A DNA stretch of 33,771 nt from Hyphomicrobium sp. (GTDB lineage Bacteria > Pseudomonadota > Alphaproteobacteria > Rhizobiales > Hyphomicrobiaceae), in the NCBI GenBank assembly GCA_024230315.1, contig JAAERO010000141.1:1-33771 (forward strand), in the 5' to 3' direction. Below, one piece after another: positions 23,389 to 32,387 of this stretch; within the stretch, counting starts at the first letter, position 1; every line of letters starts with the position of its first letter. Position numbers and translations under genes: made by a program. The notes under the pieces were generated by a model, which saw only the letters and a program-made list of their open reading frames with translations, was not told where the DNA came from and did not search any database.

Positions 23389-25845
23389 TTGCCGTCCTTC
23401 TCAAAGAGCCTGGAAACCGCGCTGCATCGCGCTCTTGAGGCCGCGAACGAGCGTAGCCACGAATACGCCACGCTAGAGCACCTGCTGCTGGCGTTGATCG
23501 GCGATCGGGATGCGGCCGCCGTCATGCGTGCGTGCACCGTCGATGTTGATGCACTTCGCGCGCGTGTCGCGGGTTATCTCGACAATGATCTAGGCGCACT
23601 CGTTTCCAAGGACGCAGCCGAAGCGCAGCCAACAACGGTCTTCCAGCGCGTAATCCATCGCGCGGTCGTGCATGTGAAATCCTCCGGACGCGAGGAGGTT
23701 ACCGGCGCCAACGTTCTCGTTGCGATCTTTGCCGAGCGCGAAAGCCACGCCGCTTATTTCCTGCAAGAGCAGGAGATGACTCGTTTCGACGCGGTTCAAT
23801 ACATCAGTCATGGTATCGCCAAGCGGCCGGGTATGTCGGAGCCGCGGCACGCGCGCGGCGTTGAAGAGGACCAGGTCACGGAAGGCGACGAGCGCAAGCC
23901 TAGTCAGGACGCGCTCAATTCCTATTGCGTCAATCTCAACAAGAAGGCACGCGAGGGCAAGATTGATCCGCTGATCGGTCGTGAACCGGAAGTACTGCGG
24001 ACGATCCAAGTGTTGTGCCGGCGTCAGAAGAACAACCCGCTATTCGTCGGCGAACCCGGCGTGGGCAAGACCGCGATTGCTGAAGGCCTTGCACGCAAGA
24101 TAATCAAGTCCGACGTGCCAGAGGTCTTAACGGATTCCACTATCTTCTCGCTCGATATGGGTGCGCTGCTTGCTGGTACGCGTTACCGCGGCGACTTCGA
24201 GGAACGCCTCAAAGCGGTGATGAAGGAGATCGAGAACTATCCAGGCGCGATTCTATTCATCGACGAGATCCACACGGTGATCGGCGCCGGCGCCACTTCG
24301 GGCGGTGCCATGGATGCTTCCAACCTGTTAAAGCCCGCGTTGCAATCGGGCACGGTGCGCTGCATCGGCTCGACCACCTACAAGGAGTACCGGCAGCACT
24401 TTGAAAAGGACCGCGCGCTGGTGCGCCGCTTCCAGAATATTTACGTGAAGGAGCCCTCGATCGAGGACTCGGTTGCAATTCTCAAAGGGCTGAAGCCGTA
24501 CTTCGAGACCTTCCACAAGCTGAAGTACACAAACGATGCTATCAAGACAGCCGTGGAGCTGTCCGCCAAGTACATCCATGACCGTAAGCTGCCTGACAAA
24601 GCGATCGATGTGATCGACGAGTCGGGCGCCTCCCAAATGCTGCTCGCGGTAGGCAAGCGTAAAAAGAAGATTACGGTGAAGGAAATCGAGGCGACGGTCG
24701 CCACCATGGCACGCATTCCGCCCAAGACCGTGACCAAGAGCGATGCAGCGTTCCTTCACAATTTAGGCAAAGACCTGAAGCGCGTTGTGTTTGGTCAGGA
24801 CAAGGCGATCGAGGCGCTGTCCTCGGCGATCAAGCTTTCGCGCGCGGGCTTGCGCGAGCCTGAGAAGCCCATCGGCTGTTATCTTTTTTCCGGTCCCACC
24901 GGCGTCGGCAAGACTGAGGTCGCAAAACAGCTCGCCGACCTGATGGGCGTGGAGCTTTTGCGTTTCGATATGTCGGAATACATGGAGAAACACACGGTGA
25001 GCCGTCTCATTGGCGCGCCGCCAGGCTACGTTGGCTTCGATCAAGGAGGTCTTCTGACCGACGGCATCGACCAACATCCGCACTCCGTGCTGCTGCTGGA
25101 CGAGATTGAGAAGGCGCATCCCGACCTGTTCAACATCTTGTTGCAGGTGATGGATCACGGTAAGCTCACCGACCACAACGGCAAACAGATTGATTTCCGT
25201 AACGTCGTTCTCATCATGACGACGAACGCAGGCGCAGCTGATCTTGCCAAAGCACCCATGGGCTTTGCACGCTCCAAGCGCGAAGGCGACGACAGCGAAG
25301 CCATCAACCGCATGTTCAGCCCAGAGTTCCGCAACCGTCTCGACGCAGTGATCGCGTTCTCCGGTCTTCCCCCTGCGATCATCGAAAAGGTCGTGGAGAA
25401 GTTTATCTTCCAGCTCGAGGCTCAGCTTGCCGATCGCGGCGTGACGATTGAGCTGTCAGAGGATGCAACCAAATGGCTGGCAGTAAAGGGCTACGATAAA
25501 AAGTTCGGAGCCCGGCCGCTCGCCCGCGTGATCCAGGAGAATATCAAGCTGCCGCTCGCCGACGAACTTCTGTTTGGAAAGCTGGAAAACGGCGGCACGG
25601 TGGAGATTGTCGTCAAGGGCACAGGTGAGGGTCGCGTGCTCGCTTTCGAGTACTTTGCGGCCGATCCCAAGCGGGCGAAAGCCAAGAGTGAAGATGATGA
25701 GGACGAGGTAACAACGTCCAAGCCCATGCTCGTCGGAGCCGCACAGCGCAAGGCGCTGCCCGGCCCGAAGGCGAAAAAGGAGCGCAAATCGAAGTCCTCC
25801 GGTGCGGGGGCCGTGCCGAACGTGCCACGACGCAAGGACCGCTGA
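23389..25845 (+). CDS. clpA: ATP-dependent Clp protease ATP-binding subunit ClpA
   Basis: ClpA (818 residues) is the hexameric AAA+ unfoldase of ClpAP, working with ClpS on N-degron substrates and others. It has the Clp N domain (about 1-145: [20 protein letters not shown]), the first AAA domain with Walker A GEPGVGKT (221-228) and [14 protein letters not shown], and the second with GPTGVGKT (about 501-508) and [13 protein letters not shown]. The [10 protein letters not shown] and [11 protein letters not shown] blocks are typical. A basic low-complexity tail of about 60 residues follows the last domain. The start is TTG 23389, which gives the family start ([16 protein letters not shown]) after AGGT. 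The clpP subunit is elsewhere. Confidence 0.96.
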   Translation: MPSFSKSLETALHRALEAANERSHEYATLEHLLLALIGDRDAAAVMRACTVDVDALRARVAGYLDNDLGALVSKDAAEAQPTTVFQRVIHRAVVHVKSSGREEVTGANVLVAIFAERESHAAYFLQEQEMTRFDAVQYISHGIAKRPGMSEPRHARGVEEDQVTEGDERKPSQDALNSYCVNLNKKAREGKIDPLIGREPEVLRTIQVLCRRQKNNPLFVGEPGVGKTAIAEGLARKIIKSDVPEVLTDSTIFSLDMGALLAGTRYRGDFEERLKAVMKEIENYPGAILFIDEIHTVIGAGATSGGAMDASNLLKPALQSGTVRCIGSTTYKEYRQHFEKDRALVRRFQNIYVKEPSIEDSVAILKGLKPYFETFHKLKYTNDAIKTAVELSAKYIHDRKLPDKAIDVIDESGASQMLLAVGKRKKKITVKEIEATVATMARIPPKTVTKSDAAFLHNLGKDLKRVVFGQDKAIEALSSAIKLSRAGLREPEKPIGCYLFSGPTGVGKTEVAKQLADLMGVELLRFDMSEYMEKHTVSRLIGAPPGYVGFDQGGLLTDGIDQHPHSVLLLDEIEKAHPDLFNILLQVMDHGKLTDHNGKQIDFRNVVLIMTTNAGAADLAKAPMGFARSKREGDDSEAINRMFSPEFRNRLDAVIAFSGLPPAIIEKVVEKFIFQLEAQLADRGVTIELSEDATKWLAVKGYDKKFGARPLARVIQENIKLPLADELLFGKLENGGTVEIVVKGTGEGRVLAFEYFAADPKRAKAKSEDDEDEVTTSKPMLVGAAQRKALPGPKAKKERKSKSSGAGAVPNVPRRKDR

Positions 25846-26012
25846 CTACTCGGCTAACTGGACCGTCAGACGTTCGTATTTCCCCTCACCGAACTCCGCC
25901 ATATACCTAGAAGCCGAAACGCGGCCAGGTGCGGGTAAACCGCTAGTGCCAAAGCGGACCTTGCGTCGAGTGCATAGTAGGCGGGCACCATTAAACACAA
26001 GCTTGCTGAGAG

Positions 26013-26438
26013 ATGGAGCCACTAAAGCAAATTGCGGCGCTTCCCTATGTCGAAACCGAGCGATCATCTCTGGTCCTTCTTATAACCACCCGCGGCATGG
26101 GCCGCTGGAGTATCCCCAAAGGCTGGCCCAAGTCTGGATTGGCATCTCCTGAGCTTGCGGCGCGGGAAGCATTTGAGGAGGCTGGTGTCGAGGGAGAGGT
26201 CAGTCGCCGTTCGACTAGCAGTTTCGTCTATACCAAGCGCCTACACCTGTTCTCGTGGATCCGCTGCCGTGTCGAAGTCTACCTTTTAGAAGTCGATCGC
26301 CAGCACTTGTCCTGGCCAGAAAAGGCGAGCCGGAGATTTATGTGGGTCGAGCCAAGTAGGGCGGCGACCCTCGTAAGTGAACCACAACTTGCAAGCGTCC
26401 TGCGCGAGTTTGATCACTCGACGCAGAGCACTGCTTAA
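26013..26438 (+). CDS. Nudix hydrolase
   Basis: A 141-residue Nudix hydrolase that should cleave a nucleoside diphosphate linked to another group; the substrate is unknown. The block WSIPKGWPKSGL followed by SPELAAREAFEEAGVEG is the Nudix box of the subgroup with PKGWP. The REAFEEAG core with its metal-binding Glu residues is intact, while the first Glu of the classical GX5E part is replaced, as often in this subgroup. ATG 26013 follows GAGAG. It lies alone between clpA and the phosphate transporter, on the plus strand. Nudix proteins of this kind act on diphosphoinositol-like or nucleotide substrates in relatives, which is inference. Confidence 0.85.
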   Translation: MEPLKQIAALPYVETERSSLVLLITTRGMGRWSIPKGWPKSGLASPELAAREAFEEAGVEGEVSRRSTSSFVYTKRLHLFSWIRCRVEVYLLEVDRQHLSWPEKASRRFMWVEPSRAATLVSEPQLASVLREFDHSTQSTA

Positions 26439-26607
26439 GTTCGCGGTCAGGTTGCGTGTCTGGCGTTGAAGCAGTTGCCCGCTGCTTGGAATCTGATTGC
26501 TGTTTCTACGCCTTCAGTGAAAAGCTGTGGCGAACGGATGGGTGGGGTTGTGGTTCGGGCACAGCCTACCTATGACCTCACCACAAAAGATTTGGGGACC
26601 GATTCGC

Positions 26608-28134
26608 ATGACAGTTCGGGACGGAGAGGCGCCAGCCTTACGAGTAGCCCGACTTCGCAAGACGTCGCTCGATAAAGATCTCCGTAAAATTGAACGTATG
26701 GAGGAGGCGACACGCTTCGTCTCGCGAACTCGATTCGCGCCCGGTTTCGCGCTGCTATTCCTCGTCACGGCGGGCATCTTGGCCAGCTTCCAGATCGGGT
26801 CTGGGCCGAACGCACTTATGATGATCGCTGCTGCGGTCATCGGCGGCTACATGGCGCTGACCATCGGCGCGAACGATGTAGCAAACAACGTCGGTCCGGC
26901 TGTGGGAGCGCGCGCCCTAACCATGACGGGTGCGCTTATCATTGCCGCCATCTTCGAGTGCGCGGGCGCATTGATCGCTGGTGGCAACGTTGTCGAAACA
27001 ATCTCAAAGGGAATTATCGATCCCGAGCTGGTGCCGAGCGGTCAGGTTTTTGTGTGGATCATGATGTCGGCGCTACTCTCCTCAGCGCTTTGCGTGCATC
27101 TGGCTACGTTTCTCGGCGCTCCCGTGTCGACGACCCATTCAATTGTTGGAGGAGTGTTGGGTGCTGGAATCGCTGCAGTCGGCGTGAGCATGGTCGACTG
27201 GTTTGTCGTATCTTCGATTGTTGCCAGCTGGCTAATCTCGCCTCTGATAGGCGGCGTTATCGCGGCGATGCTCCTCGCCTTCATAAAAATCAATCTGATA
27301 TATCAGGACGACAAAATTGCTGCGGCACGGCGGTGGGTTCCCGTGCTGATTGGAGTAATGTCCGGCACGTTTGCGGCATTTCTCCTGGTCAAAGGACTGA
27401 GGCACGTTTGGAACCCCGGACTCCTAACGATCGCCGCAACCGCCGCCGTGGCCTACGCCCTGGTCTACATGGTGGCGAAACCATGGGTGCGTAGCCGGTC
27501 AGAGGGGATGGATAACCGGAATCAGTCCCTGCGAAAACTGTTCCATCTGCCGCTAATCTGTTCGGCCGCGCTGTTGTCATTTGCCCACGGCTCCAACGAC
27601 GTTGCTAATGCGGTCGGTCCATTGGCTGCGATCCTGCATAGTGCGGAGTCTGGCACATTGGTCAGCGACGTCGACGTGCCTTTTTGGGTGATGCTGATCG
27701 GAGCGGCGGGTATTAGTCTTGGTCTTTTTCTCTACGGCCCCCGCATTGTGCGCTTGGTCGGCGAGAAGATCACCAAGATGAATCCTATGCGGGCCTTTTG
27801 TGTGGCGCTTTCGGCCGCGATGACGGTGCTGTTTGCCTCCTGGTTGGGTCTGCCCGTCAGCACGACACACATCGCAGTTGGTGCCGTATTCGGTGTCGGT
27901 TTCTTCCGCGAGTACTACACCACGAACAGCCGTCGTCGCCGACATTACATACGTACGCACAGAGAGCATCACCCGCACCGGCGTGTCTCGGGGAAAGATC
28001 AAGACGAGTTACGCCGCCGCAAGCTCGTGCGCCGGTCGCATTTCGTGGGCATCGTAGCGGCTTGGGTCATCACAGTTCCATCTGCCGCAGGGTTGGCAGC
28101 GCTCATTTTCCTTGGCGTGGAGTGGATGCGTTGA
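26608..28134 (+). CDS. Inorganic phosphate transporter, PiT family
   Basis: A large inner-membrane PiT-type transporter (508 residues from the chosen start) that takes up metal-phosphate with protons. Both signature repeats are present: LTIGANDVANNVGPAVGA in the first half and FAHGSNDVANAVGPLAA in the second, with GAPVSTTHSIVGGVLGAG and GLPVSTTHIAVGAVFGVG. About ten hydrophobic segments flank a basic loop (RRRRHYIRTHREHHPHRR) near the C-terminus. The start is uncertain: GTG 26527, ATG 26572, ATG 26608 and later codons are in frame. ATG 26608 is preferred for the GGGGA upstream, and relatives begin near the LDKDLRKIE block. No Pho box was recognised upstream. A hairpin follows the stop. Confidence 0.9.
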   Translation: MTVRDGEAPALRVARLRKTSLDKDLRKIERMEEATRFVSRTRFAPGFALLFLVTAGILASFQIGSGPNALMMIAAAVIGGYMALTIGANDVANNVGPAVGARALTMTGALIIAAIFECAGALIAGGNVVETISKGIIDPELVPSGQVFVWIMMSALLSSALCVHLATFLGAPVSTTHSIVGGVLGAGIAAVGVSMVDWFVVSSIVASWLISPLIGGVIAAMLLAFIKINLIYQDDKIAAARRWVPVLIGVMSGTFAAFLLVKGLRHVWNPGLLTIAATAAVAYALVYMVAKPWVRSRSEGMDNRNQSLRKLFHLPLICSAALLSFAHGSNDVANAVGPLAAILHSAESGTLVSDVDVPFWVMLIGAAGISLGLFLYGPRIVRLVGEKITKMNPMRAFCVALSAAMTVLFASWLGLPVSTTHIAVGAVFGVGFFREYYTTNSRRRRHYIRTHREHHPHRRVSGKDQDELRRRKLVRRSHFVGIVAAWVITVPSAAGLAALIFLGVEWMR

Positions 28135-28137
28135 GTT

Positions 28138-28158
28138 TGGTGACATGAGATGTCACCA
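28138..28158 (+). terminator. Hairpin directly after the phosphate transporter gene
   Basis: TGGTGACAT and ATGTCACCA form a perfect 9-bp stem with a 3-base GAG loop, four bases after the stop codon. No T-run follows, so it may act as an RNA 3' end protector or a weak terminator. Confidence 0.45.
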
Positions 28159-28165
28159 GTGAACG

Positions 28166-28354
28166 CTAGGGCAAGATCAAGATCGTTCTTTATGGGATCG
28201 CTCATCAGGCCCAGAAGGATCCCGGCAGATAAGTGAATCTCGCTCTAGGGTCTAGTCCCTAGGGTCACAGACCCTAAATCAAAAGTGTAGAGACGTGATT
28301 CACGTTTCACTTGGAACGGCACAAGTGCGTCCCAGTGAAACGATCAGGTTCTAG
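28166..28354 (+). repeat. 150-bp interspersed repeat, copy 2, with a 28-base insertion
   Basis: This copy has the same orientation as copy 3 at 29671. It starts CTAGGGC and ends TTCTAG, so the terminal inverted repeat is degenerate. It differs by a duplicated GATCAA near the left end and by 28 extra bases (28248-28275), which themselves make an 8-bp inverted repeat (TAGGGTCT/AGACCCTA, 28246-28253 and 28269-28276). The GTTTCACTTGG/CCCAGTGAAAC hairpin arms are kept with one mismatch. Confidence 0.88.
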
Positions 28355-28535
28355 CGGCGAAAATTTTGCTGACACATGATCCGCCAAGCCAAATGACTAT
28401 TTCTCTCCCAGGAGCGGACATTGGCCGCGTCGGCGCTTCCAGCTCTATGGAGGGGGCTGAGCTGCCAAGGGGCCGGGTTAGCCCTTGGGATCAAGCCCTC
28501 CGGGACGAGGCACATCAGTTCGACGCTGGCTATTC
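28355..28535. other. Spacer with no recognised gene
   Basis: These 181 bases lie between repeat copy 2 and the stop of the NAD(P)-binding protein gene. With the repeat they make a 400-base gap after the phosphate transporter. Frames on both strands show no recognisable protein or RNA. Confidence 0.4.
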
Positions 28536-29180
28536 CTAGTCGATCAATACCGGCGTTTGGCCGATGTAGGTCCGCTCTTTCACTTGACGGGTAAGGAATT
28601 CGCCAACATCGCAGCGGGAGATCGATCCCGCTCGCCATGACTTGGGGTCGGTGAGGACTTGATAGCGCCCCCTTGTTGCTCCGCTCGTCAAAAGGCCCGG
28701 ACGCACGATGCTCCAGTCTAGCCCGCTTGCGCGCACGATCTGCTCCTCGACGTCCTTGTCGTCGTAGACGCGCTTTAACATCAGCGGAAAGAGCGGCGCG
28801 CTGTAAAGCAGGCCGCCGTGACCGCGGCTATCGCCTGCACCAAGCCCCGTGACGGCAATCAGCCGCTTGATGCCTTTGGTTCGCATGGCATCGACGAGGA
28901 CGCGTGAGGACGTGGAGAACAGCGTCGTTCCTTTGAGAACTGTTTGGGGTCCGAACGAAACCCCGAGGCTTTGGATGACGGCATCGACGCCCTCCAGTGC
29001 GCGGTCGATGTCGCGCCTGTCGAGGGCGTCGCCATCGACTTTCTCCAGCCGCTTATCATCAAGCGGGATCGTTGCAGTCGAGCGTGCGAACGCGCACACT
29101 TCATAGTTCTTAGCGAGCAGAGCCTTGACGGTTTCCAGGCCAATGCCACGGCTCGCGCCGATGACGAGGACCTTTGTCAC
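28536..29180 (-). CDS. NAD(P)-binding atypical short-chain dehydrogenase (NmrA-like)
   Basis: A 214-residue Rossmann-fold protein. VLVIGASRGIGLETVKALL (residues 4-22) is the dinucleotide-binding start, followed by DGDALDRRDIDRAL, GVDAVIQSLG, KRLIAVTGLGAGDSRG and the DWSIVRPGLLTSGATRG block typical of atypical SDRs of the NAD(P)-binding/NmrA-like kind. There is no classical YxxxK pair, so it may be a reductase or a redox sensor rather than a standard dehydrogenase. The substrate is unknown. Its ATG overlaps the stop of the HIT gene (ATGA), so the two are translated together from one message. Confidence 0.87.
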   Translation of the reverse strand: MTKVLVIGASRGIGLETVKALLAKNYEVCAFARSTATIPLDDKRLEKVDGDALDRRDIDRALEGVDAVIQSLGVSFGPQTVLKGTTLFSTSSRVLVDAMRTKGIKRLIAVTGLGAGDSRGHGGLLYSAPLFPLMLKRVYDDKDVEEQIVRASGLDWSIVRPGLLTSGATRGRYQVLTDPKSWRAGSISRCDVGEFLTRQVKERTYIGQTPVLID

Positions 29181-29599
29181 GCTGCAAGCACCTTGCGAAC
29201 CTTTTCTGCGTTGGCGGCTAAGACCTCAGAGTCTTCCATTGCACCCGTATGGGGTTTGAGTGGCGTGCCTTCAATCCTTGGGATCACGTGAAAGTGGAGA
29301 TGGAAAACGGTCTGACCGCTGGCCGGTTCGTTGAACTGCACCAGCGTCACGCCATCGGCCGTAAAAGCCTCCTTGACGGCGCGCATAATCTTCTGCAGGA
29401 GGGGCGCCAGCCGAGCCAGCATTTCGGGATCGGCATCGAGCAGGTTGCGCGAGGGAGCCTTGGGTATGATGAGCGTGTGCCCGGGCGATTGCGGCATGGC
29501 GTCCATGATCACGAGCACTTCGGGATCCTCGTAGACCTTATGGGATGGGATCTCGCCACGCAGAATTTTGGCGAAGATATTGTTGGCGTCGTACATCAT
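29177..29599 (-). CDS. HIT family protein
   Basis: This 140-residue histidine triad protein is likely a nucleotide phosphoramidase or hydrolase of the Hint branch. The triad HLHFHVIPR starts at residue 100 with His100, His102 and His104. Upstream are NIFAKILRGEIPSHKVYED (7-25), VIMDAMPQSPGHTLIIPK (30-47) and LVQFNEPASGQTVFH (86-100), all family hallmarks. ATG 29599 and ATG 29596 are adjacent. The gene is followed by the NAD(P)-binding protein with an overlap of four bases. In related genomes HIT genes often lie near clpA (recall). Confidence 0.93.
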   Translation of the reverse strand: MMYDANNIFAKILRGEIPSHKVYEDPEVLVIMDAMPQSPGHTLIIPKAPSRNLLDADPEMLARLAPLLQKIMRAVKEAFTADGVTLVQFNEPASGQTVFHLHFHVIPRIEGTPLKPHTGAMEDSEVLAANAEKVRKVLAA

Positions 29600-29670
29600 G
29601 CGGTTACTCTCCTGAAGACGTGCCGCCTGTTAAAGGGGGCGACAACGCGCACGTCAAGCGGGCGGCGGCC

Positions 29671-29822
29671 CTAGAGCAAGATCGTTCTTGATGGGATTGC
29701 TCACCAAGCCCAGAAGGTTCCCGGCAAGAACGTGAATCTTACTCTAAATCAGAAGTGTAGAGACTGATTCACGTTTCACTTGGACGCAATTCGCGCCTCC
29801 AAGTGAAATGATCAGGCTCTAG
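29671..29822 (+). repeat. 150-bp interspersed repeat, copy 3 (reference copy)
   Basis: This 152-base element is bounded by perfect 7-bp inverted ends CTAGAGC and GCTCTAG, with similarity running on for about 17 bases (GATC shared). It contains two inverted repeats: CGTTCTTG/CAAGAACG (29683-29690, 29725-29732) and TTTCACTTGGA/TCCAAGTGAAA (29774-29784, 29798-29808). No open frame is present. Its last bases overlap the stop codon of the GNAT pseudogene. The overall form suggests a MITE or an extragenic repeat of the kind common in Hyphomicrobiales genomes. Confidence 0.92.
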
Positions 29823-30971
29823 CGCGCGTCTGCGGCGCGGTCTTTGCGGTAGGGTCCACGCGTGGCTAGAAAGGCTGTGGTCTCAGCTGCGGCGCTGCGT
29901 TCATCATCGAGATAGCGCGCTATCGCGCGGCGCATGTCGGGATCCTGGATCCAATGCGCCGAGTAGGTCGTGACCGGCCGATAGCCGCGCATTAGCTTGT
30001 GCTCGCCTTGGGCGCCTGCCTCCACGCGCGCCAAGCCGGCCTCGATCGCATAATCTATCGCCTGGTAGTAGCAGACCTCAAAGTGCAGGCAGGGGTGATG
30101 TTCGATAGCGCCCCAGTAGCGGCCGTAAAGACCCTCGCTGCCCAGGACATTGAGGGCGCCGGCAACGTAACTGCCTTGGCGCTTAGCCATGATAAGCAGG
30201 CAACGTTTGCCCATGATTTCGCTCAGAAGTGAAAAGAAGTGGCGATTGAGATAGGGGCGCCCCCACTTGCGGCTGCCGGTATCCATGTAGAAGTCGTAGA
30301 ACGCATCCCAATGCGCTTCGGTGATATTGGCGCCGGAAATCCTTTCAATGGAGAGGCCGTCGCTCAAAGCTTCTGCGCGCTCCTTGCGAATGGTCTTGCG
30401 CTTGCGTGAGGACAACTGCGCAAGGAAGTCATCAAACGTTTTGTAGCCTTCATTGTGCCAGTGGAACTGCTGATCCATGCGCCGCAGGAAGTTGAGATCG
30501 GCGAGGCGGTTCCATTCGCGCTGGGTGAGGAAGGTGACGTGCAAGGAAGAGGCGCCAAGGCGCTTTGAAAGCTCGACGGCCGCCGGGCACGGGCGTGAAT
30601 GGAATGGAGGTCTGTAGCTTGGGATAGTACCGGCCGCCTGCGCGCTCATAGGCCTCCGCCCAAGCGCAATCGAACACGTACTCGCCGGTGCTGTCTAGCT
30701 TGATGTAGCAGGGCATACACGCGCTGATCTGCCCAGCACTATCTTCGATGGTGATGTGGTGGGGCAGCCAGCCGGTGTCGCGTTCGCCGACGCTGCCCGA
30801 TTCCTCTAAAGCGTTGAGGAAGGCGTGCGAAACGAAGGGGTTATAGGCGCTGGGGTCGGGATTGGCGCAAGCATCCCACGCACCTGCCTCGATCTCTCTG
30901 ATCCGCGGAACGACCCGTGCGATCGCTTTCGGCTCCTCATTTCCGCGTGCACTCATCGGAAAACTCTGCAC
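29819..30971 (-). pseudogene. GNAT/FemAB-like acyltransferase (COG3146 type), frameshifted by a deletion
   Basis: The gene is split over two frames. The 5' part, from ATG 30971 (or 30956), runs from the IREIEAGAWDACANP block through FDCAWAEAYERAGGRYYPKL to TSIPFTPVPG near 30590. The remainder, from AAVELSKRLGASSLHVTF through FLRRMDQQFHWHNEGY and LSSRKRKTIRKER to GAQGEHKLMRGY, is read in another frame. Family members, as I recall, carry about 20 residues (GRRLLV...) between these blocks, and these are missing, so a deletion that is not a multiple of three is likely near 30571-30596. The C-terminal half alone (276 codons) could start at a downstream codon, but it would lack the first domain. 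The stop codon TAG lies in the end of repeat copy 3. Confidence 0.8.
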
Positions 30972-31010
30972 TATTTCTTCGGCGATACACAGCCAGGAAG
31001 TTCGTCGCCG

Positions 31011-31760
31011 TCAGGGCTCATAGTTCTCGAAGATCGGTGCATCGGCCCAGCGGTCGGCAATTTTGCGCTCCTCTGGCGTCCTAACTGTCCAGGCAAAAAA
31101 GGGAAGCCCCATAATTTCACGCGCGAACCGCGTCACGGGGGTGGGCAGCGACTCCACATGATAGGCGTAGAAATCGGGTGCGGCGTCGCGCGATTCAAGC
31201 AAGTGGCTAAGGCGGAAGGCGCGCTCTTGCTCAAGACGGCCGTGCCAATGGTCAAGCACATCATACAGTCCTGACACGATGCCCCGCGGGATCTGCGGCA
31301 CCAGCTCCTTCACGATGGCGATCACGTCGGGATCGTAGGACATGAGCGCAATCGGTCCGCGGTAGCTGGAGGCGAGCTCAGTAATCGATTGCAGAAAGGC
31401 GAGGTTGGGCGGCTTCCAGTCGCTCTTGATTTCGGCCAGAACCGGCTCGCGCCCATCGACGAGTTCAAGCAGCTCGGCAAAGTCAATCATTGGGGATGGA
31501 TCGCCGCGGTAGGTTAAACTCTTGAGAGTTGCGTCGTCGTGTGCGCGCACAGCATCGCGGCTTTCGATAAGCCGTTCCAGTGTGTCGTCGTGGAAAATCA
31601 TGGGTGTGCTGCAAGCCGATGGCTGAACGTCGGCCTCGAGACCGTAGCCTTTGGCAATCGCTGCCTCGAAAGCTGCAGCCGAATTCTCGACCAGACCGTT
31701 TGCGGGCGTGTGCAGCCCGCGGTGCGCAATTGGTTTCAGGAAAGCTGCACGCTCTCGCAT
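31011..31760 (-). CDS. Glycerophosphodiester phosphodiesterase family protein
   Basis: A 249-residue GDPD-fold enzyme that hydrolyses glycerophosphodiesters to an alcohol and glycerol-3-phosphate. Visible active-site features are IAHRGLH (His13, Arg14), VENSAAAF (24-31), LEADVQ (Glu42, Asp44) and FHDDTLERL (His57). LAEIKSDW carries the usual second acidic group. There is no signal peptide, so it is cytoplasmic. Its ATG shares one base with the stop of the RidA gene (TGATG), so they form a coupled pair. The GDPD/RidA pair next to an EipB gene is, as I recall, a recurring arrangement in Hyphomicrobiales. Confidence 0.9.
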   Translation of the reverse strand: MRERAAFLKPIAHRGLHTPANGLVENSAAAFEAAIAKGYGLEADVQPSACSTPMIFHDDTLERLIESRDAVRAHDDATLKSLTYRGDPSPMIDFAELLELVDGREPVLAEIKSDWKPPNLAFLQSITELASSYRGPIALMSYDPDVIAIVKELVPQIPRGIVSGLYDVLDHWHGRLEQERAFRLSHLLESRDAAPDFYAYHVESLPTPVTRFAREIMGLPFFAWTVRTPEERKIADRWADAPIFENYEP

Positions 31761-32233
31761 CAGATATATTGCTCAATACGCAGGATAGCGTCGACCTCGA
31801 CGGCGCAATTCATCGGCAAGCTAGAAACGCCGACGGCTGCGCGTGTGTGCCGGCCCTTGTCGCCAAACACCTCAACCATAAAATCGGAGGCGCCGTTTAT
31901 GACTTTGGGATGATCACCGAATTCGGCCGTTGCGTTGACGAAGCCAGTGAGTTTCACGACCTGCGTTACGCGGTCCAGGCTGCCGACTGCCGCCTTGGTT
32001 TGTGCAAGAATGAAAATGGCGCATCGCTTCGCGGCCGCTTGCCCCTGATCGACGCTCACCGCGCCGCCGAGTTGGCCTGTGATTATTTCACCATCAGCGC
32101 CCATGGAGATCTGTCCTGAAATAAATAACAGGTCGCCGATAATGAGGGAGGGGACGTAATTAGCAACCGGCGTTGGCGCGTCGGGCAGCACGATGCCGAG
32201 ATCTTTAAGCCGCGCCTCAACTTTGCCACCCAT
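31760..32233 (-). CDS. RidA family protein (YjgF/YER057c/UK114)
   Basis: A 157-residue RidA-superfamily protein of the longer, chorismate-mutase-like subgroup. Members often deaminate reactive enamine/imine intermediates. LFISGQISMGADG (36-48), the HTRAAVGVSSLP block with Arg131 (the likely catalytic Arg105 equivalent) and CAVEVDAI with Glu146 are conserved. Length and the N-terminal VEARLKDLGIVLPDAPTPVANYVP block fit the subgroup. Whether it has deaminase activity cannot be said. It is the upstream member of a coupled pair with GDPD and is divergent from eipB. Confidence 0.92.
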   Translation of the reverse strand: MGGKVEARLKDLGIVLPDAPTPVANYVPSLIIGDLLFISGQISMGADGEIITGQLGGAVSVDQGQAAAKRCAIFILAQTKAAVGSLDRVTQVVKLTGFVNATAEFGDHPKVINGASDFMVEVFGDKGRHTRAAVGVSSLPMNCAVEVDAILRIEQYI

Positions 32234-32387
32234 GGATCTGTCCCTCCCCTTGTTTGTGGTTTTTCAGCCCCTTAGCGCGCCTATTTGACCGAGGGGCGGC
32301 CACTTTGCAATACGCTCATAGCGGCCTAGTGTTTCCATACTTTAACGAGTCGTGGGCTATCCTCACCCGATGGCAAGGAAAACACGT

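Noticed and set aside
25846-26067. 73-codon minus-strand frame between clpA and the Nudix gene
   Set aside because: It has no recognisable domain or ribosome site and overlaps the Nudix start.
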